Position numbers and translations under genes: made by a program
In this document: positions 44,701 through 57,579 of the stretch, in pieces
Layout of the letters: each line of letters starts with the position of its first letter
Numbering within the stretch: position 1 is the stretch's first letter
Source: Takakia lepidozioides
Lineage: Eukaryota; Streptophyta; Takakiopsida; Takakiales; Takakiaceae
Assembly (NCBI GenBank): GCA_030704615.1
Contig: CM060731.1
Span: 84,736,756 to 84,796,755, forward strand
Direction of reading: 5' to 3'
Length of the DNA: 60,000 nt
Notes under the pieces: generated by a model
Told to the model about the DNA's origin: nothing
The model's database searches: none
The model's input: only the letters and a program-made list of their open reading frames with translations

Positions 44701-47700
44701 CATAACTTGTATGCTACAACAAAAGTCTGTGTCACTGTTAATGGACAGAAGTCTAACTTCCTTGACATAGACCAAGGTGTAGCTCAAGGATGTACCCTCT
44801 CCCCTCTGCTCTTCAATGTTTTCATCAATCAACTACTCGAGGATGTGGAAAGTGATTTGGGTGGAGGGTGGGTGATGCCACCATACCAGCCCTTATGTTT
44901 GCAGATGACTTCGCAGGCATTGGGGAGACTCCAACCAATCTTCAGGAGTTGATTGATTGCGTGAAGAGATACTTTGACCTTTGGAGGCTAGAGGCTAACG
45001 TCAGTAACTGCGCAGTGGTGGCATTCAACGACCAATGGGAGGGAGGAGGTGATCTCAAGTGGCAGTAGGGAAGCCAAGAGATTCCTGTCCTCCCTTCCTA
45101 CACATACCTTGGCATTGAGTTTTCCTCCAACTGTAAATGGGATGCGCTTATTCAAAAAGTTGTTCAATCTGGCAAGCGCAAAGCGTTGGGTCTCACTAAA
45201 TTTTTCCACTGCAGAGGGATCAACTCTGAAGTAAAAAGAATCATGCTTTGCCGCGTTATTAGGCCTGCCTTGGAGTACGCATCTGCAGTGTGGGTTGATA
45301 GCTCCAGCCAGGCTAAGTCTCTAGAATCCATTCAAGTGGGGGTGCTCAAGGAGTGCATGTCAGCATGCTCCAAAACAGCTAATGTCGCTGTTCGTGGTGA
45401 GTTTGGCATCCCTCCCTTAAGCTCCTGACGAGATGAATTAGCTGCAACGTATGACTAATATCAGATATCCTAAGTTAATCGACTCTATATCTTGGAAGCA
45501 GGATCGCCCTGTCAAACAGGCTAAGTCCTGGCGGAAGAGGGTAGAAGAGATTTCCAAGGATCTGAATCTAAGTCCGCAAGTCTTGACCCTGCTGGATAAA
45601 TCAGACTTAGAGACTGTAGTGTCCAAAGCCATGTCTGTTGCCAGGAAATTGTCTGATGAAATGAAAGTTAGGCAGAAAACTTCCCGGATTGTTTCCAGTC
45701 TGTGACATGGGGGAGGCCACCATGATGACCTCAAGGGTTTACCCACTCTTGGCACTAGACTGAAATTTAAACTCAGGGCGGGAAGCCTACCTTTGAACAG
45801 CAAACAGATGCCGAGAGGAAAGGGGGATTGCTGCAAATGCCCGTTGTGTGGGCAACCTGGAGACAATATTCACTTTCTGATTCATTGTCCTGGGTACTCT
45901 CACCAGAGAGACGCCCTCTTGAAATCCATCAAGGGGATTTGTTCCTGTACCTCTGTTTACCAACTTTGAAAATCTGGAGGCTGACCCAAAAGCCCAGGCC
46001 CTTTTGGGGCCTAGTTATTGGGCACATCACAAGCAGCAGATTGATGCTTGTGTAAAGGGATTTCTAGAGGATATCTGGAAAACTCAGATCAATTGTCTGT
46101 TCCAAGGTAAGTCATACTACCGGCGTCAGCCCCTGACAAAGGTAGTTTCTGTCCCTTTGCGTTCCGCTCAAACTGGGTGCGGGGTCAATGGCCACAAGGC
46201 TACGGCAAACAACGTCTTATGAGTACATTCTCTCTCTCGTGCAAGCATTGTGCAAAATTCCACTCTCACAATGCAACAAGCGAGTCTTTCTCTTTCTCCT
46301 TTTAACTATCTCCCTTTCCCTTGTTCCAGGTGGATAGGATGTGCACAGTTAGCTTTGGACGATCTGAACTTGGGTTAGCAGGGAAAACTTGACAATGGAC
46401 TAGCTTGTGACTAGGGGTTCTCATGTAGGAAGCTTTAGCACATGTACCTCTGTAATCTGCTTCCTTTGTATGGTCAGAAGTCCGTTTCTCACTTTTTGGT
46501 ATGGCTGTAGATTTATTCACCGCAACTTGACTCTCCAGCACCTGCGTGGGTATACTTGGTCCATGGCATCCTCCTCTTTCTTTACCAGGTTGGTTCCAAC
46601 CTACAATACCTGGTGCCCATCTTCTTATCAGAGTTTCTATTGGCCTTTTTAATGATTGAGAGGCATGGAGACCTGAGATTGGTGCAAATGTACTAATCCT
46701 TACGGTACGAAAAGGGGATGGCTGCAGAACTGATGTTTTGTTTGTACTGGAGTCAGCTTCATTGTCTAGTTTATTTTCATAAAGTGGTCTCTTTCTTTGA
46801 ATTGGGCAGACTTTTGATGCAGTGGATGGGAAGCAAGCCAGGCGCACCAACTCCTCCAGTCCCTTGGGAGAGCTTTTCGACCATGGTAAATTTTATTTAT
46901 TTTTCAGAAGGCGCAGAGAACTGTAACTCATATTGAGAAAGACCAAGGAAAAAATAGCTGGAGTGGAAAACAATACGTTTGTATATTGTTTTCTTGGAGA
47001 CCAGAGCCAGCACAGGCACCCATTTATGCAAGGGGTGTTTACATTGCAGTTTTGCAATTTTGTTTGTGTCACTTGAATAAAATAAATTGATAGTTATTAA
47101 GTTCCAGACTGAGCATGGGTATACCAGAGCCACTCACATATAGGAACCGGGAGGTCCTTTGTTTCAACGTGCAGACAATCGTTTATTCTTTTCTTCTGCA
47201 CAAATTGTGTGCATTAGATGCTGTGTAGCCTTTAGTCTGGTCTGGTTTCAATGAGGCCTGGCAAACTTACTTGTAATCATTGGGATTGCTCATGTGTTGG
47301 ACAGGCTGTGATGCTCTCACTTGTTCGGTAAGTTACTGGTGTTCTTATGGTTTGGTGCTTTTGGAAAGGGGATGGTCTTTTACTGGGGCCTAGCCTATGG
47401 CGTCCCAGATGTGTATCTGATACCCCTATTTATGCTAGATGCTGCGGAGTTTTGGTCAGCTTGTGTTGAAGTTGCTTGCAAGGGATACGACTGTTGAAAA
47501 ACTTGCTGGCCTAGGCAAGCTTATGGTTGATCTATTGTCATCCAATGCAGATTATCACACAGATGGCTAACTTCATTGAGACTGCAATATGGAAAAGTTT
47601 TTGTAAACTTTAGTTCATGATCAGCATACTGTTTCTGTGGAATGCTGGGGTGTTGTTTATTTGCAGTTTGAGACAATGGCTTTTGCCTCAGCAATGATGA

Positions 47701-50700
47701 GTGGGAAGAAGTCGTTTTGGTTTTGGGCAATTGCAACCATCCCCTTTTATGGAGCCACTTGGGAGAGGTATGTCTTGTTGTTGTTTCCATGGAAAAGTGT
47801 TATAACTTTTATGGACTATGACATCTCTCGAGTCTAACTTTGCTCCAGAAGTTCACCATCACAGGATGTTGGCACATCAACCATCTGCATTCTGCCAACA
47901 TTGTTGGTGTCATCATATGATACAAATGGGAGTATTAGAAGCGTTATGTGAAAGAACGCTGAATTGAGCATTCTACATGCTTGGGACGGGAATTGGAATT
48001 CTCAAATGGATTTAGTGCTGTCTGGTTTTCTTTTCCAGTTTCTTTACAGATACGCTTATTCTTCCAGAGGTGAATGGTCCCACTGAAGGCTTAATGCTCA
48101 TCTACCTGGCCCATTTCTTCACGTCAGTTGTTGGTATTGCTGCTCTTCCACCTCTTCTTTGACAGTGTTTTTAATCTTGACTGAAAGGACAGTGAGAGGA
48201 AGGAGGTTTTTGTAGTTCTTACAATAGCATCCTTTCCAGATTCCAGGTTAGTTCGAATATTATGACTTGCAAGATTGAAGTACTTCTTGACTGTCCACAG
48301 GTCCGACATGGTGGACGGTTAGTTGCCGCAAAGCATTTCCGGGTTTACTTGGTCACCTGGCCTTCATTCCAGGTATAGAGTGTTTGTACAGAGCTTAGGT
48401 TAGTTGAGTAGACATCGTGGGCATGCATGCTTTGACATCCGAGAGAGGTGGTTTCAGCACAAGGGTGTTATAATCAATTTCTTCGGTCTCGGGGTGGAAC
48501 CAGATATACCAGTCCATGTGTTTGTGATTTACATGATGCTGCTGGCCGCTGTCTTGCCAACTGTCTCCTACAAGTAAGCTTTTCCCTTTTGTTCTTTCTT
48601 TCCTCTCATGCTCTAAATTGTTGTGGGCATTTAATTCGAATCCTACCATTTTGGGTGGAAACTAGAGGGTATCGTAGACTTAGGGTGGCTGGCCATATAT
48701 ATTTATGTCTGCCTTGCTGCTGTGTAAGATTTGGATAGAATACCTACCAATTGTAGTCTCCATGATTTGCATGCAACAAATTCGACGGGGAGTACGTCAA
48801 GCTAAAGAGAAGCTGATGGTTGCCCAAAATCGCCAAAAGGCTCTAAGAGGAAAGGCCTTTGACAATCTTAGGGAAGTCCCTAGTTGATCTCTAATGGATG
48901 TTCTTGTCTCCGTCTTGTGTCAACAGAGAGGCATTTACATCACATTTGATGTTTGATGTAAATGTACCTGTCTGCATCTAGATTATTATGTACGTCCTTC
49001 AAAGCATTAACCTTTGATTCCCCTTTTGTGTTCATATTTGTTATGTGGGATGTAGCATTTACAATGTCTACAAAGTGGTGAAGGCAAGGGGAGCTAGCAT
49101 GTTTTTAGCCTTGGCCATGGTAAGTCGTGTGCATCCTCTCCTTTGCAGTTATCCAACAGTCATTCATATGCAAAACATTTAATAAATTATGTACAGTAGT
49201 TGATGATGTGAAACTCAGCTATTCGCTCTCTGCTTGCTTTATTAGCAATCTTAGAGTTAGCCATATTCTGTCGATACTTCAGGATGATAGAAGATCGTTC
49301 CCTTTACCGAAATGACGTGCTTTGAGGAAAAATGAGTGCAGTTGAGTCACATGTGCTTATCAGTTGACTAAGATAATGAATTGGCATGAGCTGGAGTCGT
49401 GGCATTTATTCACCTTGCCAGATGCTGACTGAAGAATCTTAAGAGTGTAGCTTCACTCATAAAATGGGGACATGATGGAAGTCCAGGGAAACTGGATGAT
49501 GGTTCTAAATGCAGAGGTCTTTGCTCGAAGTTGTCCCAATACATTTGAATTGTCTATTTGTGGTGAAATTCTAGCAATCTTTATCACAGATGCGTATTTA
49601 ATTTATATATCTTTGAAGTCTACCATTCAAGTGAATTGTAGCTAGTGGCTTTAGGGTACTGATAGTACTAGGGAGGTCTGATCATACCTGTTGTGGGCTG
49701 CAGCTCCTGCCTTTTCTGGCTCTCCTATGGGGAGTCGCCATATGGTACTCCTATCTCTACTCTCCAGTATCTTGTCAGCATCAAGATCATTATTGGTTTG
49801 ATTGGAATAACATGAACTCTGGAAAGAGTTCAAGAGTAGGTCTCCATATGCCTTGCAAGTCGTTACCATTGGGGAGTTGTACCCTCTGGTGCTCATCATT
49901 TCTCCTTTCCCAGTTCTGCTGGGTGAAAGGGTGGAAGGATCCGTGTTTCTGTTTTGGGCAGCATTTGTATCCATGGTATCTCAGTCCACTTTCAGTGGGT
50001 CTGGGAAACTGAAAGATACTGAATCGATGGTATGTATACTGTATCCATGGTATCTTTCAGTGGAGCACATTTGCGAAAGAATTTTGTACAACCGGAAGCC
50101 TTTGCCTTGAACATTCTCATCAAAGTGATCTCAATGCACCAGCTTGGTTTTAATGTCCATGTGGATCATTGGGAGCTTAAGGAAGGCAAGCCAAACTCAC
50201 CCCGAACAGCCACATTGGCTGTTTTGGAGCATGCTGACAATACAGTGACTTGAGCTAAGTTGACAAAATAGGTGGCATTGTCTGAAAGTAGATCCGTGGA
50301 TGGAGTGTGTCAGGGGGATGGTATCACCGTCAGACGTGCTTCGCACACAGCCGCATCTGGTCATCCTGGGCACTGGCTTTGCCTTCGGCTTTCTTGTGGT
50401 ATGCCTGTCCCAGTCTTCTACATGTTATGTTCTTGAATTGTGGAAATTTTTGACGAATTATTCAGATTCAGTTTTCTGAAAGACTCAATGGGAAATTGCA
50501 AAAAGGGGAAGTTTCAAGAGGAAAGGAATAAAACTTCATTTAGTGACATGTAAAAGTAGTTAAGGACTAGAAATGAGCTCATTCCAGGATTGCTATGGAC
50601 TTCAGGTTAACTTTTTCTCCAATTAAGTTCCAAGTAGCCTAAGGGCCCCGAGAATGAGGGCTGACCAGAGCTGATCCAAGCATATGGTATGCGAACCAGA

Positions 50701-53151
50701 CATGGACGGTCTTGATGTCCTAGTCAACAACTTACCCTCATATTTGGTTTCTATCCACTTTTGAGTCTTGTTCACTTCATCTAATTCACTTGGAATTGAG
50801 TATCTTTAATTCTAGTTTGGAAATCACCCTTGATAGGTAATTCAATATGTTGACTCTTCAGGGGGGTTCTGATGTACAGGGGAGATTGATATTGGCGCAC
50901 TTGTGTGATGAACCCAAGGGCTTGAAGACTGGGATGTGCATAGTACTCCTCTCAACCTTCGTTGGTTCCACAAAGTTTTCCTTCTTTCTGGTGGATTAAA
51001 ATTTGTCAAATTTCAAGTCTGCCAAAGGAAACACTGCAATTACACTGCATTGTCTTGTTAAGGTAACTTAACAGAACAGTCTAACAGCCCAGAGTTTTTT
51101 AGTGGAGGGTGGGTACAATTTTCAGGAACCCATATGGAATACAATTAGAGTTGTCAAATCATAAAGTACTGGTTTCATCCCTGCAAGTGGCATGGTGGAT
51201 TTGATGTGGGAAGTTTTCAGTTGAATGTATGTTTCTTAAATTGGGGTTTCCTATCTCCTTCTAAATGAATTTAGGGTTTGTATGCATCTCCTGTTCCAAC
51301 ATGGGTGCCTCTCCAACCATCAGCGAATGACTTCAGCATTGATAACCCGAGATATTAGACTTTTGAGTGTCCTGTTTACTCATCTGCTATGACCCCTAAA
51401 TGCTCACTGCCCTCTTCCGTATCCTAGCTCCCAAAAGATGAAGAATCTGATGTGCCTCATGCTGGACCTGGCATGAAGGTAAATGTAGCCCTTTGCTGCC
51501 TCTTTCCATCCATACTGTTGAATTTACCGTTGGCATGGTAAATCTGGAAGTACTCTCAACTTCTGAAATTTAGTTTGTACAAAGATAAAGAGGAAAAGTA
51601 GCTCCTGTTCTGCAATTATAGGTAATCCAAAGTTCTTCAGTAAATTAAATTTTCAGAAGGAAAATTTGCTTTTCTAAACTTAGTCCACACCCTAGTTCTT
51701 GCTACTCAGAATATGTAGCTGTCATTATGAAAACTGTCTGGAAGAAGAAGTAGGTTATTCCAACAGAAGTGTAATCAGAGTGGGCAAGAGTCTACCTGCC
51801 TATATTGGACTGCGTGGACTCTTAAGGATTACCAAAATTATGTGAGATGGTTCTTTATTGGGGGCTAATGATGCTTTTGTCTTGGGCAGTCGTTGCTGTT
51901 TTTACCACTTGCCATTGCCAACGCGTTGTCGGCCAGGCTCTTGGGCGGGTGGGTGCTCCTTTTCACCCATTGCTGACTTTTAAGCAACACACTTGTGATT
52001 GATTCAAGCACTGTACAGCTTGGGTGCTTGATCTCGATTGGATGTTTCCCTGAAGTTTAGCTATAAATTTGCTACATGATGGACACATTGCATTCAGTAC
52101 TAAGTTGTAAGTTGATCCTCATGGTCGATGCCGGGGACGGTGTGGGAGACATCTTCTGTCTTCTCAATGGTACTGCAGAGTACATGTGACTGTCAATCAA
52201 CTTGTGAAGTGGTCATGTTGTTGGGATTTGGTGCAGAAATCCACTCATTGATGAGATATGGATACTACTGGGCTACAGTGCTTTCACTTGTATGCCACTT
52301 TCTCTTTGCTTTCATTGTCCTTAATTCCTGTCTGCAACCTGCATTTTTTATTTTTGCAGCAGATCTGTTGAGTTGGCAGACATGAAAAAACATGGAGCAT
52401 GTTTCCTGCTCTTTTCTCTGATCCCCACCCTATCCCTGTACATTCTGTCAACACATTGTTGGACAGCATATTAATTGTCTGTACCTCCTTTAATCATACA
52501 TGCTATCTTCCAAACAGTCTAGAATGTGAATTATAGAATGTGGATTGGGTTTTGCTGTGATCTAATCTTGTCTCAGCTGTTGGTGAGGCCTCAAACTTGG
52601 GTGTGTCCTAGAGCAAATTGTAAGTGCATATGTTTGATTGGCTTGCAGTTGCATGTTATTCGCATTTCGCATATGGGGTGATCCACGAGATTACGAATGC
52701 TCTTGGCATCTATTGTTTCAGGTACTCCTCAGTCCAGCTTCATCTTTAACTATATTGAAAATTTTCCCTGCACATCCAAAATTCAAAGAATATGAAGCTC
52801 ACAAGATAGATTCTTACAAACTATCCAAGACTTGGTATCCTTGCCATGTTCCATCCAAAAAATGATGGGTTTCAAATCTCTCACCTTGTTCCTTCCCTTT
52901 CCTTCCTAGTTCTTGTGATTACCTTGTGTAGGTCTGGGAATGGCTTTTTGCCTTTAAATGTCAAGCAGATTTACTCAGAGCCTTCTAAGTTGGGGTTGCT
53001 GTAGGTCATTGTGTCGGCCATTAAAGAGATCGTTTTGAGGTTTTGTGTGAAGTTCTTGTGACAGATCAATTATGCTTGGTTAGTCTGTAATATTAGCACA
53101 CTTGTATTTTGTTGCAGAATTGGCAAAGTGAAAGAAGGAAAGGGGGCTTGA
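41766..53151 (+). CDS. AAPT: Aminoalcohol phosphotransferase (choline/ethanolamine phosphotransferase)
   Basis: It transfers phosphocholine or phosphoethanolamine from its CDP form to diacylglycerol, making phosphatidylcholine or -ethanolamine in the ER membrane (Kennedy pathway). The start [19 protein letters not shown] is the family N-terminus. The CDP-alcohol phosphotransferase signature DGKQAR-x8-GELFDHGCD spans exons 5-6. Further matches are [39 protein letters not shown] and [14 protein letters not shown]. Exons: 41766-41902, 42196-42205, 42577-42627, 46511-46588, 46810-46885, 47305-47327, 47667-47767, 48039-48133, 48301-48372, 48513-48573, 49056-49119, 49877-~49922, ~50313-50398, 50880-50942, 51890-51948, 52237-52289, 52649-52721, 53118-53151. 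Phases agree except at the exon 12/13 joint, whose exact splice sites I could not fix. Length ~390 aa, normal for the family; no stop or frameshift seen. It is the one apparently functional host gene here. Confidence 0.93.
42196..42205 (+). other. AAPT: 10-nt micro-exon of the AAPT gene
   Basis: GCCTAACATG lies between TTCAG and GTAAGT. Exon 1 ends in phase 2 (...TGG ATG CC). Adding this piece gives MPPNM, and the next exon supplies ITLMGF, exactly the conserved family sequence. Without it the frame and the PNM residues are lost. Confidence 0.9.
42640..46235 (+). pseudogene. LINE remnants in AAPT intron 3
   Basis: The 3.9-kb intron 42628-46510 holds decayed LINE sequence. RT pieces include [53 protein letters not shown] and ALMFADDF (44390-44930); stops and frame shifts are frequent. 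The 3' part, with [17 protein letters not shown] (~45840-45890), GTRLKLKLR-like sequence and TTGATGCTTGTGT, occurs twice: 42700-43230 and 45690-46220, the first more decayed. Thus two insertions or a tandem copy are present. Plus orientation is the same as the gene. Confidence 0.75.
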
Positions 53152-53800
53152 GGAGCATACACTGACACAGCGGTGAAAGAGGGGTCTTCTTTGTTGAAGA
53201 AACTGTGGTCTTGTGATACTGCAGCATCATGTCACAAAATGTGTCAGTTCTGAATGCCAATGACTACATGTAACCGTGTTATGCCCTCTCTTGGCTTGCT
53301 ACAGCTGTTTCTGTTTGTCTCAAACAGCCTTTGGCCACTTTCTTTAGGGAAAAAACTCAGAAGTCATTCTTCATAAAGACATTTTGATGTTTCTTGCACT
53401 GGCAATGATATGGGATGGGCAGAGGGGGTGTCATGTATCATGGCATGGTAGTTGTGGAGCCAAATTGTTATTAAGGTTTGGCGGTTTGGCATTCGTCATG
53501 CGTGACCAGACTGGCATGGTTGACAACTGAGGTTATACAATTTTCCTAAGTATTAAATCCATTTGGTTGTAGTGAACCTGCCCTAATTGTGTTTGTTTTT
53601 GTTTTTTTCTCCCCAACAAAAACAATTAGGGCGAGACATTGGACGTGTTGCCCTACTATGCCATCAAATCCTGGTAGTCATGACATATTGGTGGCATGGA
53701 TGAAGTTTCGACAGCTCCCATCGCTCCCATCACCTCTTATTCTTCTCCCTCTTCTTCCTAACACTTAGGGTGATTGTCTGTTTATTTATTTATTTTGTGA
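53152..53800 (+). other. 3' region of the AAPT gene
   Basis: No open frame of note. It likely includes the 3' UTR; the polyadenylation site is not certain. CCCTAATTGTGTTTG and its near inverse AACAATTAGGGCG at 53581-53632 flank a T-rich run and can form a hairpin. Confidence 0.4.
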
Positions 53801-53824
53801 ATCCCCTTTTGCTCTTCATTTTCC

Positions 53825-54320
53825 TTGTGCTTCCTCTATTATTCTTCAGCTCGAGGCTGTCGTTTTCATTTCAATATGGCCCCTTGTTGCCCTCCTACTC
53901 CTGGAATGAGACTTTTTTTGCATGTTAACATAAAAGATGAGAGTATACCATTCTGGTATACCCCAGATGAGTGGTATGAAATGGTAGTTGAGGTGGCGGT
54001 GGATTTGAGGGCTACTGGGAAGGGTAAGGGGAGTCAGAGGGATCCTTACAATTGCAAATATTGTGGTGTTCTGAATAAGGATGAGAGTCGGTTGAGGAGA
54101 AAGCTGTCGTTCTGAGGGTGCGAGGTCCCAATGCTGTGTTGCGATCCATTCTTACGAACCAAATGCCACAGAAAACACATGAGTGCGTGAAGAGGGTGAC
54201 TCGCCAAGTAATCGCAGAATCATCTCGGCGCCCTAAGAGAAAAGATGAGGGTTCCAGAAAAATAACAACCCAACAAGAATATTTCAAGGGGACTAGGCGA
54301 TTGTGCACACTCCCATGATG
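53825..54320 (+). pseudogene. BED-type zinc-finger fragment, hAT-transposase-like
   Basis: The frame 53825-54115 contains GKGSQRDPYNCKYCG and then RLRRKLSF, and after an in-frame TGA continues GCEVP. That C-x2-C ... R-L-(K/R)-x-H/K-L ... C-x2-VP spacing is the BED finger at the N-terminus of hAT transposases. A basic frame (54118-54318) follows. No dimerisation domain or catalytic core is found, so this is a 5' fragment. Alternative: an unrelated zinc-finger gene fragment. Confidence 0.45.
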
Positions 54321-55200
54321 GTCCCCATCTCCAAATGAAGTAGGAGTGGGCACAGGTAAGGCAGTCTTGGGGGCAGGAGGAGGGTCAGCCTGTGCCGAGT
54401 CCACTCCACTGCCACCAACCGACACAGATGGGTATGACCCTAGAACGTCAGTGTATGGGTATATGATTTACTGAAAATTTCGATGAATCTTTGCTATCTA
54501 TTCATTTTTTCCTTAAAATCTAAATCCAAATAATTTGTTAGAATTGATGTAGCCCACCTTCAAGACCGATAGATGGGGGCAGCACACAGAAGAGGGAGGA
54601 GAACAGCAATATGGGGATCAACAGACATGGTAAGGAACCCACCTTGAAAGGTGTGAAATGGGGGAGCAGCAGACACAGAAGGGAGCCCTGCTTCAAGGGT
54701 GACACTTGGGGGAGCAGCATAGACAGGAAGGAGGGGATTAGCAGAGGGCGAAGAAACGACGGAAACTTGCATGGCAGCAGGTGCAGCAGTCAGCACATGA
54801 AAATGGGACCTTTGAGGGTGGAAGGGAGGGGAGTAGGACGAAGTGGAGGCAGAGCCAATACATCTTTCCCTGCCAAACCGGGACCCTGGTTGTCGCGGCC
54901 CTTTGCCTGGGGGTCGGGACACAAGAGGGGCTGCTCCTATGGTGGGGCCAGCAGCATTAGTAGGAATGGGGGCTGAAGCACCCTTGAGTGCCGAAGGCAC
55001 TCAATTAAGAGAGTGGAGGCGCTCACTAGGGGAGCCCCACAAGCCGGGTTGCGGTGGGGGCTCCACGTGGGGTGGTCGTAGTGGGAGTGACAATATAGGA
55101 CTCACCGTGGGGCTGAGGCCTTGTGGTGGGAATCGTGGGGAGTCTTGGGGCTCACCACAGTCCATTGGGGCCGTGGTGGGTGGGCCAAGACTTTGGGGCA
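54321..55200. other. G-rich, repetitive segment without recognisable gene
   Basis: From 54550 to 55200 repeated GGGGGAGCAGCAGACAC-like and GTGGGG-like phrases give long frames on both strands with no family likeness. Treated as low-complexity noncoding DNA. Confidence 0.4.
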
Positions 55201-55227
55201 GCCACGTGCAGCCTTGCCTACATTCAT

Positions 55228-55970
55228 GAGTTCCCTTGTCTTATGCATTTGTGCAACTATTTGAAGGAATGCAAAAGAACGGCTTGAAGCCAAGCAATAT
55301 CACCTTTATATGTGTTCTCTCTGCATGCAGCCACGCTGGCCTACTGAATGAAGGAAGACGCTACTTTGATTCCCTGATTCAAGATCATGGTGTCAACTCC
55401 GACAGTAAAACACTTTGGCATGGTGGACCTTCTTGGACGTGCAAGACAACTGGATGAGGCAGTAGACCTAATTAATAAAATGCCTATAAATCCAGGTGTT
55501 GTGTGTGGAAGGCCTTGCTTGGTGCCTGCAAAATCCATGGCAATGTGGAGATGGCTGAACGTGCAACAACATCTATCCTCATGTGGGCTGAACAGGATGC
55601 CGCAACTTATATGTTGCTCTCAAACATCTATGCTGCAGCTGGCAGGTGGGATGATACTGCAAAGGTGAGAAGAATGATGAAGGTCAAAGGGGTTAGAAAT
55701 GAGCCAAGTCGCTGCTGCATTGAGGTTGACAACAGGGTGCACACCTTTGTTGTAGATGACAAGTTGCATCCCATAATTAAGGAAATCCATGTTGAGTTGA
55801 GAAGATTGTTTGGGAAGATGAAGGAGGCGGGGTATGTGCCTGACATACGCTTTGTATTGCATGATGTGGGGGAGGAGGAAAAGGAATTTTCTCTTTGCCA
55901 CCACAGTGAGAAGTTGGCCATTGGTTTTGGCATATCCACGGGAAATGATAGTGGGGTCTACCCAGCATAG
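55228..55970 (+). pseudogene. PPR-DYW protein C-terminal fragment
   Basis: It starts in a PPR unit (LFEGMQKNGLKPSNITFICV, LSACSHAGLLNEGRRYF), shifts frame near 55400 (VKHFGMVDLLGRARQLDEAV) and again near 55500, then reads the E region (WKALLGACKIHGNVEMAER, LLSNIYAAAGRWDDTAKVR) and the DYW deaminase start (HPIIKEIHVELRRLFGKMK, HHSEKLAIGFGIST). HSEKLA supplies the HxE zinc/catalytic site of the C-to-U RNA-editing deaminase, but the PCxxC box and the DYW tail are absent. Parent proteins edit organelle transcripts; this is a 5'- and 3'-truncated pseudogene. Confidence 0.85.
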
Positions 55971-56089
55971 GTGGGAAGTCAGCCCATAATTGCACTTGAC
56001 TGAAGGGATGATATTGGACTGACTTTGGTGATAGTAGATGGAATCAGAGTGTTGTCCTAATTATGGGTTTGGGTGGTATGGCTGAACGA

Positions 56090-57140
56090 GATGTGGTGTT
56101 GTGTTTGCTGCATGAATTCTAGGCTGTCATTGTCAGTTGCTAGCAACAAGACAAAGATGTATACATGATTTGTGCAGAGGCATGGATAGCTGAAGGAGCA
56201 GGGATGGAGTGTGGGCCCAGATTCATCCAAGAGGGCCGGATTTCAAGCTTCAGATCACCTATGACTCCCTATGGAAGGGTAGCTACAATAAACTTGCATG
56301 GGTAGATGGTCAACTAGCCACAACAGCATCGACACGATTGATAAAATCAGGCACTGCTCATGAAGGCACCTTCTTCAACATGTTTCACCCTGTTTTTCCC
56401 TCTTATCAGAATCGGCCCTAAATGTTCAATTCTGCAAGTTAGCTGGTTGAGTGGACCTTAAATAGTTTGGAGTGACTTTGACATGATACTGCCAATGTGA
56501 CAACATGATAAGTATCCAAAAACAAGTAACAGAGACGAGGAGAAGCTGTGGAATGAATACTTTTCTGACCCAGTCAACGGTGGGACAATCGAGCAAAAAG
56601 GTGAATGTCTCCTGGATTACAAAGAGTAGCAGATGTAATTGAGCATAGGAACTAGAGTGATAAGTTGAGTTGGGTGTTTCCTAGAACAGATGTAGGCTGT
56701 CATTGTCAGCTGCTAGCAGTAAGGCAAGGATGTATGCAGATTTGTGCAGCGGCATGGATAGCTGAGGGAGCAGGGATAGAGTGTGGGTCCAGATTCATCC
56801 AAGAGGGCCGCATTTCAAGCTCCACATTACCTATGATTCCTTGTGGAAGGATAGCTAGAAAAAACCTGCATGGATAGATGGTCAACTGGAAGCCACAGCA
56901 GCAGCGGCGCCACAATTGATAAAATTAGACACTGATAATGAGGGCACCTTCTTCAACACATTTTACTTTGTTTTTTCCTCTTATCAAAATCCTTCTTCTT
57001 CCATGTTGAATTCTGCAAGTTAGTTGGTTGAGTGAACCTTTGATAGTTTGGAGTGACTTTGACATGATACTGCTAAAGTGACAACAGGAAAGTATCCAGA
57101 AACAGGTAACAGAGATTATGAGAAGCTGTTGATCATTCAT
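56090..57140 (+). repeat. Dispersed repeat, two tandem copies
   Basis: Copies start near 56120 and 56690 (GGCTGTCATTGTCAG) and run through GAGGGCCGGATTTCAAGC, GTAGATGGTCAACT and GTTTGGAGTGACTTTGACAT to ~57130. They match the pair at 31.69-32.5 kb. Here too they adjoin PPR-derived sequence: GGCTGAACGAGATGTGGTGTTG at 56080 encodes AERDVV. Confidence 0.8.
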
Positions 57141-57555
57141 TGGGGAATGCTAGCATTTTGGGTGCAATGCTCATGAGCCTGTTCAGAAAATTCCATCGAG
57201 GGAGGCGAGTAATACTGCTTACGTGGAAGTGAGGCCCATGGTGCTTATTGTCTCCAGCAAACATTGGCTGCTCTTACAAATACAGCCCATTCTGTTATAT
57301 GCAACTCAACCAGCTTAGCTGGAATCACAACCAACACCAATCCGGTTGGGTATAGTTTGTTGCCAATGCTAGCTCTACAAAATATGGGGATCATTCCAGC
57401 ACAGTTCAACATGGACATGGAAGTGGAAGATAAATAAAGAAAATAGAAGGGAGCATAACAGGGTACATCAGCTGTAGTCTTTGAACTGGAAATTAATTGC
57501 GGAATCAGACCACACATGAGCCTATATAATTATGAAATGAATTCACGGTTATTGT
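57141..57555. other. No recognisable gene
   Basis: A 90-codon minus-strand frame (57517-57245) resembles leucine-rich or membrane-like sequence only loosely; no family is assigned. Confidence 0.3.
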
Positions 57556-57579
57556 CATGGTGCTATGCAGGTTGAAGGT

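Noticed and set aside
54560-55229. Overlapping 120-146 codon frames on both strands
   Set aside because: Low-complexity G-rich DNA; no conserved residues and opposite strands equally open.
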